DNA of 64,000 bases from Segniliparus rotundus DSM 44985 (GTDB taxonomy: Bacteria; Actinomycetota; Actinomycetes; Mycobacteriales; Mycobacteriaceae), in contig NC_014168.1 in assembly GCF_000092825.1 (NCBI RefSeq), forward strand, positions 1,355,946 to 1,419,945, written 5' to 3'. The notes under the pieces are model-generated. The model had not been told where the DNA came from. It saw only the letters and a list, made by a program, of their open reading frames with translations, and searched no databases. Positions within the stretch are counted from its first letter, which is position 1. Every line of letters starts with the position of its first letter. A program made the translations under genes and the position numbers. Of the stretch, positions 11,528 through 20,849 are shown piece by piece.

Positions 11528-11796
11528 TCCCTCCGAGGACTGGCGACCCGGTTCAAGTTCCTCTGGAGGACCCTGCTCCGGATTTCACAACTATTATCTG
11601 TCGATAGACACTAGACCACCATGATGCTGCACTGCGAAGCCAGTGTCCAGTATGTGCCCTCGGCCCGGTGATTTTGGATCCGGAATTTTCGACAGGGCAG
11701 ATTTCCGGCACGACAGCCCTGCCGGGCTCCTTGTCGGCCAGTCGTCCGCCCAAGCCTCGTTGCACAAGCGTTGCGGAGACACGGCAGACTAGGGGC

Positions 11797-12624
11797 ATGA
11801 CAACCGCCGCTTCCGACTTGGTCCTCGACTTCGATGGCGTCCTCTTGCGGCGCGGCGCCAGCACGCTCGTCGGGCCGATCGATTGGGAGGTGGAGCTCGA
11901 CGAGCGGTGGGTGGTCATCGGTCCCAACGGGGCGGGGAAAACATCCCTCCTGCGTCTTGCGGCAGCTCAGGAGCACCCTACGAGCGGATCTGCGCTTGTG
12001 CTCGGGGAGCGGCTCGGCAGAACCGACGTCGCTGAGCTGCGCCCGAGGGTCGGTCTCTCCTCCTCGGCGCTGGCCGCGCGCATCCCGGCGGGCGAAGTGG
12101 CGTTGGACTTGGTCATGTCGGCGGGGCACGCGGTGGTCGGCAGATGGAAGGAACGCTACGAGCGAATGGACGAGGAACGGGCGCGTTCGGTCCTCGGCAT
12201 GCTCGGAGCCACCAAGCTGGCCGGCCGCACATTCGGCACGTTGTCCGAGGGGGAGCGCAAACGGGTGCTCATCGCCAGAGCGCTCATGGTGGACCCGGAG
12301 CTCTTGTTGCTCGACGAGCCTTCCGCCGGGCTGGATCTCGGCGGCCGGGAGGATCTCGTGGCGCGGCTCTCGAACCTGGCGGACGACCCCGATTCCCCCG
12401 CGATCGTCATGGTCACCCATCATGTGGAGGAGATCCCGCCCGGCTTCAGCCACGCGCTCCTCTTGCGCGACGGGCAGGCGGTCGCGCAGGGGCTCATCGC
12501 TGATGTGCTCACGAGTGAGAATCTGTCGCAGACTTTCGACCAGCCGATTTTCCTCACGAAAGCGGGCGGGCGGTATTTCGCGATGCGCGCCAACAGTTCC
12601 GGGCGCCGGTTCATCGGGGGCTGA
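11797..12624 (+). CDS. ABC transporter ATP-binding protein without a permease
   Basis: A 275-residue ABC ATPase with Walker A GPNGAGKTS (about residue 47), signature LSEGERKRV, Walker B LLLLDEPSAGLD and the switch His in VMVTHHVEEIP. It resembles the Rv3041c type, a ModF/YlmA-like single ATPase. No membrane partner is encoded nearby, so its role in transport is unproven. The ATG at 11797 has AGGGG four bases upstream; a longer frame from 11668 is unlikely. It is divergent from eccD and followed after 34 bases by the enoyl-CoA hydratase gene. Confidence 0.9.
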   Translation: MTTAASDLVLDFDGVLLRRGASTLVGPIDWEVELDERWVVIGPNGAGKTSLLRLAAAQEHPTSGSALVLGERLGRTDVAELRPRVGLSSSALAARIPAGEVALDLVMSAGHAVVGRWKERYERMDEERARSVLGMLGATKLAGRTFGTLSEGERKRVLIARALMVDPELLLLDEPSAGLDLGGREDLVARLSNLADDPDSPAIVMVTHHVEEIPPGFSHALLLRDGQAVAQGLIADVLTSENLSQTFDQPIFLTKAGGRYFAMRANSSGRRFIGG

Positions 12625-12658
12625 GGGACGCGTTCTTGCTGCTGGTAGCATGCGTCGC

Positions 12659-13447
12659 ATGGCTGAATTCGTGACTGTGCAGAAGCAAGCGGAGCATCCT
12701 GGCGTGGCGGTCATCCGTCTGGACAGGCCGCCGATGAACGCCCTCAACGCGGCGCTGTTGCGCGAGGTCTCCGCCGCGGCCGACCAGGTGAGCGCGGACC
12801 CAGAGGTGCGCGCGGTGGTCGTGTACGGCGGAGAGAAAGTGTTCGCCGCGGGCGCGGACATCAAAGAGATGGCCACGCTCACCAAGGACGAGATGGCCGC
12901 TCGGGCCGGGGAATTGCAGTCCGGCCTCGGCGCGCTCGCGCGGATTCCCAAGCCCACTGTCGCCGCGATCACCGGCTACGCCCTTGGCGGCGGGTTGGAG
13001 CTCGCCTTGGGCGCTGATCGCCGGATCGCCGGGGACAACGTGAAGGTCGGACTGCCGGAAATCTTGCTCGGCGTGATCCCTGGCGGCGGCGGAACCCAGC
13101 GCCTGCCCCGTTTGATCGGCACGGCGAAGGCGAAAGACCTGATTTTCTCCGGGCGGTTCGTCGGGGCGAACGAGGCGTTGCAGCTCGGCGTCGTGGACGA
13201 GGTGGTGGCCCCGGACGAGGTGTTGCGCGCCGCGTTGGAGTGGGCTTCGCGGTTCCAAGGGGCGGCGAGCGTCGCCCTGGCCGCCGCCAAGCGGGCGGTG
13301 GACGAGGGCGTGCAAACCAGTCTCGACGCGGGCCTGGCCTTGGAGGAAGAGCTTTTCGCAAGCCTTTTCGGCACCGAGGACCGGTCCATCGGAATGGCCT
13401 CGTTCATCGAGAACGGGCCGGGCAAGGCGAAATTCGTCGGCAGGTAG
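12659..13447 (+). CDS. echA17: enoyl-CoA hydratase/isomerase (EchA17-like)
   Basis: A crotonase-fold enzyme of 262 residues that should hydrate trans-2-enoyl-CoA in fatty acid beta-oxidation. The oxyanion-hole segments FAAGADIKEM (about 64) and GYALGGGLELALGAD (about 106-120) are present. So is the catalytic region GLPEILLGVIPGGGGTQRL, with Glu at the expected position. No ribosome-binding site precedes the ATG at 12659; an ATG nine bases earlier (12650) is equally possible. A TAGCAT box 3 bases upstream of 12650 raises the possibility of a leaderless transcript. Gene order ABC ATPase, echA17, methyltransferase matches Rv3041c-Rv3038c. Confidence 0.9.
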   Translation: MAEFVTVQKQAEHPGVAVIRLDRPPMNALNAALLREVSAAADQVSADPEVRAVVVYGGEKVFAAGADIKEMATLTKDEMAARAGELQSGLGALARIPKPTVAAITGYALGGGLELALGADRRIAGDNVKVGLPEILLGVIPGGGGTQRLPRLIGTAKAKDLIFSGRFVGANEALQLGVVDEVVAPDEVLRAALEWASRFQGAASVALAAAKRAVDEGVQTSLDAGLALEEELFASLFGTEDRSIGMASFIENGPGKAKFVGR

Positions 13448-13469
13448 CGAGCGGTTAAGCTTTCTGGTT

Positions 13470-14495
13470 ATGACTGCGCACGAAGATGTCCCAGCCGCCG
13501 GCGCCGAGCTTTCGGCGATGAAGACAGGACAAACGGACAGAGCACAGCCCCGCCCGCACGCGACCGCCGAAGAAGTTCAGGCCGCGTTGCACGACACCAA
13601 GCTCGCCCAGGTGCTGTACCACGACTGGGAAGCGGAGACGTACGACGAAAAATGGGCGATCTCTTACGACGAGCGCTGTGTCGAATACGCCAAGAACCGC
13701 TTTGAGCTCGTCGCCCCAGGGCAGAAGCTGCCATACGGCCGAGCCCTCGAACTGGGATGCGGCACTGGCTTTTTCCTGCTCAACCTCATGCAAGGCGGGA
13801 TCGCTGAGAAAGGGAGCGTCACGGACCTCTCCCCGGGCATGGTCAAAGTCGCTTTGCGCAACGCCAAGCAGCTCGGGTTGGACGTGGACGGCAGGGTCGC
13901 GGACGCCGAGGGCATCCCGTACCCGGATGACACCTTCGACTTGGTGGTCGGTCATGCTGTGCTCCACCACATCCCCGACGTGCAGCAGGCGCTCACCGAG
14001 GTGCTCCGTGTTTTGAAGCCGGGCGGGCGGTTCGTCTTCGCGGGCGAGCCCACCACGATCGGCAACTGGTACGCCCGAAAGCTCGGCCAGATCACCTGGC
14101 ACACCACTATCGCGGTGACCAAGCTCCCTTTCCTCAAAAGCTGGCGGCGGCCGAAGCAGGAGCTTGACGAGTCCTCGCGCGCTGCCGCGCTGGAAGCCGT
14201 TGTGGACTTGCACACGTTCGACCCCTCGCAGCTGCGTGAGATTGGCCTGCGCGCTGGCGCGCGCGAGGTGCGTGTGGTGACCGAAGAGCTTTTCGCGGCC
14301 ATTGTCGGTTGGCCGGTGCGCACTTTCGAAGCCGCGGTTCCTCAGGGCAAGCTCGGCTGGGGCTGGGCGAAGTTCGCGTTCGCCTCTTGGAAGCGCATGA
14401 GCTGGTTGGACACGCGTGTCGCGCACAAAATCGTGCCGGACAAGTTTTTCTACAACGCGCTCATCACGGGTGTGAAAAAGGGCGAGCAGCGCTGA
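13470..14495 (+). CDS. class I SAM-dependent methyltransferase (Rv3038c-like)
   Basis: A 341-residue methyltransferase whose substrate is unknown. Motif I is ALELGCGTGFFLLNL (about 92), followed by VTDLSPGMVKVA and the motif around FDLVVGHAVLHHIPD. It carries a C-terminal extension of about 130 residues that is not part of the minimal fold. It starts 22 bases after echA17 and is probably in that operon. Its stop codon lies in the left arm of a hairpin shared with the convergent egtD. Confidence 0.85.
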   Translation: MTAHEDVPAAGAELSAMKTGQTDRAQPRPHATAEEVQAALHDTKLAQVLYHDWEAETYDEKWAISYDERCVEYAKNRFELVAPGQKLPYGRALELGCGTGFFLLNLMQGGIAEKGSVTDLSPGMVKVALRNAKQLGLDVDGRVADAEGIPYPDDTFDLVVGHAVLHHIPDVQQALTEVLRVLKPGGRFVFAGEPTTIGNWYARKLGQITWHTTIAVTKLPFLKSWRRPKQELDESSRAAALEAVVDLHTFDPSQLREIGLRAGAREVRVVTEELFAAIVGWPVRTFEAAVPQGKLGWGWAKFAFASWKRMSWLDTRVAHKIVPDKFFYNALITGVKKGEQR

Positions 14496-14511
14496 GCGGT
14501 GGGGCCGCTCA
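14493..14511. terminator. shared hairpin between convergent methyltransferase and egtD
   Basis: TGAGCGG and CCGCTCA form a 7-bp stem around a 5-base loop. The TGA stop of the plus-strand methyltransferase and the stop of the minus-strand egtD are the outer ends of the two arms. Only 13 bases separate the genes, so a compact bidirectional terminator built from the stop codons is likely. Confidence 0.55.
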
Positions 14512-15486
14512 ACGCTTGCGGGAGAGCGAGAGCCCGAAGTCTTCTGCGGGATCGGTCCACCAGCCGATGAGGTCGAGCCCCGCCCCGTCAAGCTCCTGTT
14601 CGACCTTCTCGCGACGGAATTTGCAGCTGACCTCGGTGTGCATCTCTTCGCCTTCGGCGAAATCAACGTCCAAATCGAGTTCTGCGACCCGGACATGTTG
14701 CGCACGCCTCGCCCGCAGCCGCATCTCGATCCACTCGTTGTCCGTGTCCCACAACGCGACATGCTCGAAACCGTCGAGATCGAAGTCCGCCCGCAGCTCC
14801 CGATTGAGGATCGTGAGAATGTTGCGGTTGAACGCGGCAGTGACCCCGGCGCTGTCGTCATAGGCCCGCACGAGCCGTCTCGGGTCCTTCACGAGGTCGG
14901 TGCCGAGCAAAAGCGTCTCGCCGGGCTGCAGCGTCGCGGACATGGCTGAGAGCAACTTCGCCCGAGGCTCCGGGGGGTAGTTGCCGATTGTTCCGCCGAG
15001 GAAGACGAGCATCCGGTCCGCCCCTTCGGGCAGGAATGCGAGGTGTTGGTCGAAATCCCCGACGACGCAATCGACCCGCATGCCGGGGTAGCGCCGACGC
15101 AGGCCCGCTGCCGCGCCGTCGAGCGCGGATTCGCTCACATCGAAGGCGATGTAGCGATGGGGCCGCAACGCGTCCAGGATCGTCCGGGTTTTATCGGAGG
15201 ACCCGGAGCCGAGCTCCATCACCGTCCGCGCGCCGGAGCGTTCGGCGATCTCATCGGCCGCGAGCCGCAGCGCGGCGCGCTCTGCCTCGGTGGGGTAGTA
15301 CTCGGGCAGCGCTGTGATGGCGTCGAATAATTCGCTGCCCGCCGCGTCGTAAAGCCATTTCGGCGCAAGCCGCTTCGGTGTCGCGCGCAGACCGGCGAGC
15401 ACGTCCTCGCGCAGGCCTCTGCGCAGGTCGTCCTCTTGCAGGAGCTGGGTCCGCGTGGACAGCGGGCCGGTGTCGAGAGGGGTCAT
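14509..15486 (-). CDS. egtD: L-histidine N-alpha-methyltransferase (ergothioneine synthesis)
   Basis: EgtD trimethylates histidine to hercynine, the first committed step of ergothioneine synthesis. At 325 residues it is close to the mycobacterial enzyme. Family features are LPEYYPTEAERAAL (about 58), VMELGSGSSDKTRTIL (motif I), FLGGTIGNYPPEPRAKLL and the C-terminal EEMHTEVSCKF. The ATG at 15486 has AAAAGGA seven bases upstream; a TTG at 15561 is a poorer start. It follows egtB by 81 bases. egtC, which lies between egtB and egtD in M. tuberculosis, is absent. Confidence 0.93.
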   Translation of the reverse strand: MTPLDTGPLSTRTQLLQEDDLRRGLREDVLAGLRATPKRLAPKWLYDAAGSELFDAITALPEYYPTEAERAALRLAADEIAERSGARTVMELGSGSSDKTRTILDALRPHRYIAFDVSESALDGAAAGLRRRYPGMRVDCVVGDFDQHLAFLPEGADRMLVFLGGTIGNYPPEPRAKLLSAMSATLQPGETLLLGTDLVKDPRRLVRAYDDSAGVTAAFNRNILTILNRELRADFDLDGFEHVALWDTDNEWIEMRLRARRAQHVRVAELDLDVDFAEGEEMHTEVSCKFRREKVEQELDGAGLDLIGWWTDPAEDFGLSLSRKR

Positions 15487-15567
15487 CAGGCGTCCTTTTC
15501 CCGTGGGCATTTTTGGCCGCTGTGTGAGCGCGGCTCGCTCTTCAAAATCATCGGCGGCCAAAAATTT

Positions 15568-16965
15568 TCACGGCGCCCAGTCCTGGGCCAAACGCAGTCC
15601 GGTGAAGGGCCAGCGCGCGGCGGGGCCGAAGAAGTTGCGATATGTGATTCGAGTGTGTCCGACGGGCGTGACGCAGGCCCCGCCCCGCAGCGTCATCTGG
15701 TTCGACATGAACTTGCCGTTGTACTCGCCGATGGCGCCCTCTGAGGGCGCGTAGCCGCGATAGGCGATATAGGGGCTCGCCGTCCATTGCCACACTTGTC
15801 CGTGCCATTGGGCGCTCGGTTTCCCTCGGCTCGTGGAATCAGCAGGCTCGGGCCGCAAGGCGATGCGCGGGCGCGGGTCGTGCTCGGCTTTGTCAGCTCG
15901 GGCGGCGTGTTCCCATTCGAACTCGGTGGGCAGGCGTTTTCCCGCCCACCGCGCGAAGGCGTCCGCCTCGTAATAGCTCACATGGCACACTGGCTCCTGC
16001 GGCCGGACAGGGCCAACGCCGTACAGGCTGTACTGGCTCCACGACCCGTCCGGCTCGGGCCGCCAGTACAGGGGCGCCTGCCAGTTTTCCCGTTGCACGG
16101 TCGCCCAGCCGTCGGACAGCCAAAGACCCGCCCGGCGATATCCGCCGTCTGCGATGAATTCGAGCCATTCCTGATTCGTCACCAGTGATCCGGCGATACG
16201 GTACGGTTCAAGCCACACTTTGTGCTGGGGGCCTTCGTTGTCGTAATGGAAGCCTTGCCCGTCGTGGCCGATTTCCACAAGGCCGCCCTCGTGCTCGTGC
16301 CACAGCTCCACGGGCATGGGCTGGGGTTTCCCCTGGGCGACGCGCTTGAGATGCGGGTTCCCGTGCAAAACAGCCGCACCGTGATGAGAGCCGTCCTTGG
16401 CGCCGACCCCGCCGAAACCTTGCATTGGGTCCAGGTACGCGGGCAAGAGCGGGTTGGCCGCGAGCGCGTGCTTGATGTCCATGAGCAGGAGCTCCTGATG
16501 CTGTTGCTCATGGTGCAAGCCCAGCTCCACGAGCGCGGCGGTCTCATCGTCCACTCCTGCTCGCAGGAGATCGCACATGGACTCGTCCACGCTCGCGCGG
16601 AAAGCCGCGACCTCGCCGATGCCCGGCCTGGTGATCAGCCCCCGGTTCTGCCGTGGGTGGCGGGGCCCGACAGCCTCGTAGTACGAGTTGAAGAGAAAGT
16701 CGAATGCTTTGGCATAGGGCCGATAGCCGGGAAGTTTGCCGAGGATAAAAGTCTCGAAGAACCATGTGGTGTGCGCCCGGTGCCATTTCGTGGGGCTCGC
16801 GTCGGGCATGGACTGGATCGTCTGGTCTTCGGCGGAAAGAGGTTCGGCGAGTTGTTCGGTGCTCTTCCGGACGTGCAGGAAGCGGTCCATGAGAGGCGCG
16901 GTTGCAGGGGGGGCTTGCGGCCCAATGGGATGCATTCGGGCGATTGCGGTTTCGGTGAGCGACAT
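15568..16965 (-). CDS. egtB: hercynylcysteine sulfoxide synthase
   Basis: EgtB is a non-haem iron enzyme that joins hercynine and gamma-glutamylcysteine (or cysteine) with O2. The 465-residue protein has an N-terminal DinB-like domain containing the iron-binding HxxxEHxE-type motif (LGLHHEQQHQELLLMDIKHAL, about 140-155) and the earlier His in KWHRAHTTWFFETF. A C-terminal formylglycine-generating-enzyme fold ends in WQWTASPYIAYRGY and MTLRGGACVTP. The ATG at 16965 has GAAAGG upstream. It heads an egtB-egtD pair. Confidence 0.94.
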   Translation of the reverse strand: MSLTETAIARMHPIGPQAPPATAPLMDRFLHVRKSTEQLAEPLSAEDQTIQSMPDASPTKWHRAHTTWFFETFILGKLPGYRPYAKAFDFLFNSYYEAVGPRHPRQNRGLITRPGIGEVAAFRASVDESMCDLLRAGVDDETAALVELGLHHEQQHQELLLMDIKHALAANPLLPAYLDPMQGFGGVGAKDGSHHGAAVLHGNPHLKRVAQGKPQPMPVELWHEHEGGLVEIGHDGQGFHYDNEGPQHKVWLEPYRIAGSLVTNQEWLEFIADGGYRRAGLWLSDGWATVQRENWQAPLYWRPEPDGSWSQYSLYGVGPVRPQEPVCHVSYYEADAFARWAGKRLPTEFEWEHAARADKAEHDPRPRIALRPEPADSTSRGKPSAQWHGQVWQWTASPYIAYRGYAPSEGAIGEYNGKFMSNQMTLRGGACVTPVGHTRITYRNFFGPAARWPFTGLRLAQDWAP

Positions 16966-17067
16966 GCGTTGACCTTTCTCGCCTGGTTTTCGCATCTGAA
17001 ATTTCAGCCTACACGCGCACGCCGACAAAAAGAGCCCGCATTATGACGTGGCGCACAATGTGATGTC

Positions 17068-17787
17068 TTATCCCTGGTGAAGCCCGCATTCGGTCTTATT
17101 GAAACCAGCCCACCGCCCGCTGCGCGGGTCCGAACCCGGCAGGGGTTTGCGCGTGCACGGCGCGCAACCGATCGACGGATAGCCCTCCTCCACGAGCGGA
17201 TTCACCAGCACGCCGTTGCGGGTGGCGTACTCGGCGAACTCCTCGTCGCTCCACGTCACGATAGGATTGAATTTCACCAGCCCGAAAGCCTCGTCGTAGA
17301 CCACCTTCGGCGCATTTGCCCTGGTGGGGGACTCGACCCTGCGAATACCGGTGATCCAGGCCCGGTAGCCCGCGAGACCTTTGGCCAGAGGCTCGACTTT
17401 GCGCAGCCGGCAGCATTCTCCGGGGTTGTCGGCGAAGAGGTCTTTGCCGAGCGTTGCGTCCTGCTCGGCGACCGTGTGCTCCGGGGTGAAGTTCACGACA
17501 CGGATTTGCGGGTACACCAGGGAAACCGCGTCCCGAACCCCGAGCGTCTCGGCGAAATGATACCCGGTGTCGAGAAAAACGACTTCGATATCCGGCTTCA
17601 CGTTCGCGACCACGTCGATGAGGACCGCGTCCTGCATATTCGAGGCCACGGCGATCTTGCCGTCCACATGCTCGAAAGCCCAGCGCACGATCTCCTCGGC
17701 AGAGGCGTCTTCCAGCTCCCGCGCGGCGCGCTCGGCGATCGCGCGGTCATGCCGCGCCTGCTCGGCGGTTTCAGTCGTCACGTTCAC
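17068..17787 (-). CDS. cysH: phosphoadenylyl/adenylyl-sulfate reductase
   Basis: CysH reduces activated sulfate to sulfite in assimilation. The 239-residue protein shows the [4Fe-4S] Cys signature CC...CxxC (GECCRLRKVEPL and GCAPCTRKPLPG), which marks the APS-reductase (bacterial assimilatory) type. The catalytic C-terminal Cys is in ECGLHQG. The adenylate-binding FLDTGYHFAET motif is also clear. GTG at 17787 or 17781 could start translation; the second has better spacing from GAGG. It follows sirA after 10 bases, so sulfate and sulfite reduction are encoded together. Confidence 0.93.
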   Translation of the reverse strand: MNVTTETAEQARHDRAIAERAARELEDASAEEIVRWAFEHVDGKIAVASNMQDAVLIDVVANVKPDIEVVFLDTGYHFAETLGVRDAVSLVYPQIRVVNFTPEHTVAEQDATLGKDLFADNPGECCRLRKVEPLAKGLAGYRAWITGIRRVESPTRANAPKVVYDEAFGLVKFNPIVTWSDEEFAEYATRNGVLVNPLVEEGYPSIGCAPCTRKPLPGSDPRSGRWAGFNKTECGLHQG

Positions 17788-17797
17788 CTCAACACTC

Positions 17798-19495
17798 TCA
17801 GCGGAGCTCTTGTTCCTCGGCGCGCCGGGCCCATTCGGCGAAACGCTCGCCTTCGGCCCGGTTCGTGAGGTAGTTGGTCACCACACGTTCGATGTAGTCG
17901 CCGAGCTCATGGGTGGTGACCTTGTGTTGACGCAGTTTGCGGCCGAAATCTGGGCCGAAGCCGAGGCTGCCGCCCAAATGGGCTTGGAAGCCCTCCACCG
18001 GAGCATCGCTCTCGTCGTCGTTCACCATTTGCCCTTTGAAACCGATGTCGGCGATTTGGGAGCGGGCGCACGAGTTCGGGCATCCGTTGATGTTGATGGT
18101 GATGGGGGAGTCGATCTGGTCCTCCAGGTGCCCGAGCCGCGACTCAAGCTCTGGGACGAGCGCCTGGGAGCGCTTGCGGGTTTCGGCGAAGGAGAGCTTG
18201 CAGAACTCTATGCCGCTGCACGCCATGAGGTTGCGACGCCAGACGGAGGGGCGGGCTTTGAGCCCCAGGGGTTCGAGTTCCCCGATGAGCGCTTCGACGT
18301 GCTCGTCGGGCACGTCCAAGACAATGAACTTTTGGTAAGGGGTGAACCGGACTTTGTCAGAGCCGGCGCGTTCGACGGCTTCGGCCGCTTTGGCGAGCAC
18401 CGATCCAGAGACTCGGCCCGCGATCGGGGCGAAGCCCACCGCGTTGCGGCCGTCTTTCTGGCGGGTCACCCCGACATGGTCGCGTGTTGGGACTTGGGGC
18501 GGCGCGGGTCCGTCCACAAGCGCCCGACCGAGGTACTCCTCTTCGAGGACTTGGCGGAATTTCTCCACACCCCAATCTTTGACCAGGAATTTCAGCCGGG
18601 CTTTCGCGCGCATGCGCCGGTAGCCGTAATCGCGGAAGACGCTGACCACGCCCTCCCACACATCCGGCACCTCCGCCTCGGGCACCCACGCGCCGACGCG
18701 CTGCCCGAGAATCGGGTTCGTCGACAGCCCGCCGCCGACCCACAGGTCAAACCCTGGTCCGTGCTCGGGATGGTCCACACCGACGAACGCGACGTCCTGC
18801 ACCTCGTGCGGGACGTCCATGAGGCCGGTGATCGCGGTCTTGAACTTGCGCGGCAGGTTCTGGTACTCGGGCTTGCCGATGTAGCGGCGCTTGATCTCTT
18901 GGATGGCCCAGCTCGGATCGATCACCTCGTCCTCGGCGACCCCGGCCAGCGGGGAACCGAGGATGACACGAGGGCAGTCCCCGCAGGCTTCCGTGGTGTC
19001 CAATCCCACAGCCGCCAGCCGCCGCCAGATCTCCGGCATGTCCTCCACCCGGATCCAGTGCAGCTGCACGTTCTCCCGGTCGGAAAGGTCTGCGGTGTCC
19101 CTGCCGAACTCGACGGACAAGGCGGCGATCGTCCGCAGCTGCTCCAGGTTCAGCGCCCCGCCGTCGCTGCGGATGCGCAGCATGAAGAACTTCGCTTCCA
19201 AAAGGTCCGTGTTGTCGTCTCCGGTGTACGTGCCGTCGTAGCCTTGCTCGCGCTGGGTGTAGAGACCCCACCAGCGGAATCTGCCGCGCAAGTCCTCCTT
19301 GGAGATGCTGTCGAAGCCCTCTTTCGCGTAAATCTGCTCGATTCGCTCGCGCACGCCCAAAGGGGCGGCCTCTTGTTTGATCCGCTCGTTGTCGTTCAGC
19401 GGGGTTTGGCCGCTGACTTTCCATTGGCCCTCGTCACGCGTTTTCTGCGGGCGGGCGGGCCGTGCTGGGCTGGGCACTTCGGACATCTCACTCAT
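17798..19495 (-). CDS. sirA: ferredoxin-dependent sulfite reductase
   Basis: SirA performs the six-electron reduction of sulfite to sulfide, supplying cysteine synthesis. It was long annotated as nitrite reductase NirA. The predicted 565 residues match the mycobacterial enzyme. Sirohaem/[4Fe-4S] cysteines are visible in TTEACGDCPRVILG-type ferredoxin-reductase repeat sequence and in MACSGIEFCK plus INGCPNSCAR. The start is ATG 19495 or 19486; the longer frame to 19690 would run across hemW. Pairing with cysH supports a sulfite rather than nitrite role. Confidence 0.9.
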   Translation of the reverse strand: MSEMSEVPSPARPARPQKTRDEGQWKVSGQTPLNDNERIKQEAAPLGVRERIEQIYAKEGFDSISKEDLRGRFRWWGLYTQREQGYDGTYTGDDNTDLLEAKFFMLRIRSDGGALNLEQLRTIAALSVEFGRDTADLSDRENVQLHWIRVEDMPEIWRRLAAVGLDTTEACGDCPRVILGSPLAGVAEDEVIDPSWAIQEIKRRYIGKPEYQNLPRKFKTAITGLMDVPHEVQDVAFVGVDHPEHGPGFDLWVGGGLSTNPILGQRVGAWVPEAEVPDVWEGVVSVFRDYGYRRMRAKARLKFLVKDWGVEKFRQVLEEEYLGRALVDGPAPPQVPTRDHVGVTRQKDGRNAVGFAPIAGRVSGSVLAKAAEAVERAGSDKVRFTPYQKFIVLDVPDEHVEALIGELEPLGLKARPSVWRRNLMACSGIEFCKLSFAETRKRSQALVPELESRLGHLEDQIDSPITININGCPNSCARSQIADIGFKGQMVNDDESDAPVEGFQAHLGGSLGFGPDFGRKLRQHKVTTHELGDYIERVVTNYLTNRAEGERFAEWARRAEEQELR

Positions 19496-19544
19496 TGTAG
19501 GGGAGGATGCGCAGCCCGAAACCCGCTTGCCGCACACTGGACAG

Positions 19545-20762
19545 GTGCAATCCCTGTCTGCTGCCAACGTCCCCGCAGCGGCGGGCGGTTTTCCTCTTGA
19601 TTCGCTCACGCCGAGCCAAGGCGCGCCGTTCGGCGTGTACGTGCATGTCCCATTCTGCGCGAGCCGCTGCGGGTACTGCGATTTCAACACCTACACGCCG
19701 AGCGAGCTGGGCGGGCGCAGCGGAACCGCAGAGTGGTTCACCGCCGTGGAGCAAGAGTTGGATTTGGCCGCGAAGGCCTTGAGCCATCTTGGCGAGCCGC
19801 CTCCGGTGAGCACGCTGTTCGTCGGCGGCGGCACGCCTTCGCTGCTCGGCGCGGCGGGCCTCGCCCGTGTCTTGTCCGCAGTGAGCAGGCGTTTCCCGTT
19901 GGCCGGGTCCTTCGAGGCGACGTGCGAGGCGAACCCCGAGTCCACTTCCCCCGCTTTCTTCGAGGGGATCCGCGCCGCCGGGTACACCAGGGTCTCGTTG
20001 GGGATGCAGTCCGCCGCCGCGCATGTTCTCGCCGCGCTCGACCGGGCGCACACCCCCGGGCGCGCCCCGCAGGCGGCGGCAGAGGCGCGAGCGGCTGGAT
20101 TCGAGCATGTCAACCTCGACCTGATCTATGGGACGCCAGGCGAGTCGGAGGCGGACCTCGCGAGCAGCCTGGCCGCGGTCGCGGCAGCTCCGGTCGACCA
20201 TGTCTCCGCGTACGCGCTCACCGTCCACGCGGGCACCGCTCTGGGGCGGGCCGTCGCCAAGGGGCAGTTGGCGGCCCCGGACGACGACGTCCTCGCCGAG
20301 CGGCACGATGTGGTGGACAAGGCGCTGCGCGCGGCGGGATTCGACTGGTACGAGGTGTCGAACTGGGCGAAGGGCCCGCAAGCGAGATGCTGGCACAATA
20401 TGGGCTACTGGCAGGGCGGCGACTGGTGGGGCGCGGGGCCCGGCGCTCACTCCCATGTGAACGGGGTGCGTTGGTGGAACGTCAAACATCCGGCCCGTCA
20501 CGCAGCGCTCATCGCCTCGGGCGAGCCCCCGGTCGCAGGCTACGAGACGCTCACCGCGCAAGAGCGCCACACCGAAGACGTGATGCTGGGGCTGCGACTG
20601 CGCGAAGGCCTTGAGCGGACGGTGTTACGCAGTTCGGAGCTCGATTGCGCCGAACGGCTCATCGCCGAGGGCCTGCTCGTGGACCGGCAAGGCCGAATCG
20701 CCCTCGCGCCTTCGGCCCGCATGCTCGCGGACGGGTTGTCGGCGACGCTGCTCAGCGCGTGA
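19545..20762 (+). CDS. hemW: HemW-type radical SAM protein (haem chaperone family)
   Basis: HemW proteins bind haem and a [4Fe-4S] cluster and insert haem into respiratory enzymes. They were once misannotated as oxygen-independent coproporphyrinogen oxidase HemN. The cluster motif here is CASRCGYCDF, with Phe instead of the extra Cys seen in true HemN. The 405-residue product also has LFVGGGTPSLL, MQSAAAHVLAALDRAH and NLDLIYGTPGES. The chosen GTG at 19545 lacks a strong ribosome-binding site; any longer start would overlap the divergent sirA start at 19495. Confidence 0.85.
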   Translation: MQSLSAANVPAAAGGFPLDSLTPSQGAPFGVYVHVPFCASRCGYCDFNTYTPSELGGRSGTAEWFTAVEQELDLAAKALSHLGEPPPVSTLFVGGGTPSLLGAAGLARVLSAVSRRFPLAGSFEATCEANPESTSPAFFEGIRAAGYTRVSLGMQSAAAHVLAALDRAHTPGRAPQAAAEARAAGFEHVNLDLIYGTPGESEADLASSLAAVAAAPVDHVSAYALTVHAGTALGRAVAKGQLAAPDDDVLAERHDVVDKALRAAGFDWYEVSNWAKGPQARCWHNMGYWQGGDWWGAGPGAHSHVNGVRWWNVKHPARHAALIASGEPPVAGYETLTAQERHTEDVMLGLRLREGLERTVLRSSELDCAERLIAEGLLVDRQGRIALAPSARMLADGLSATLLSA

Positions 20763-20849
20763 CACGACATTCGTTGTTGGCCCGGCGCGTCGTGCGGTTT
20801 CGGCTCGAGGGGCGTAAAATGAGCTTCCTCATAGGAGGTGATTGCGAGT

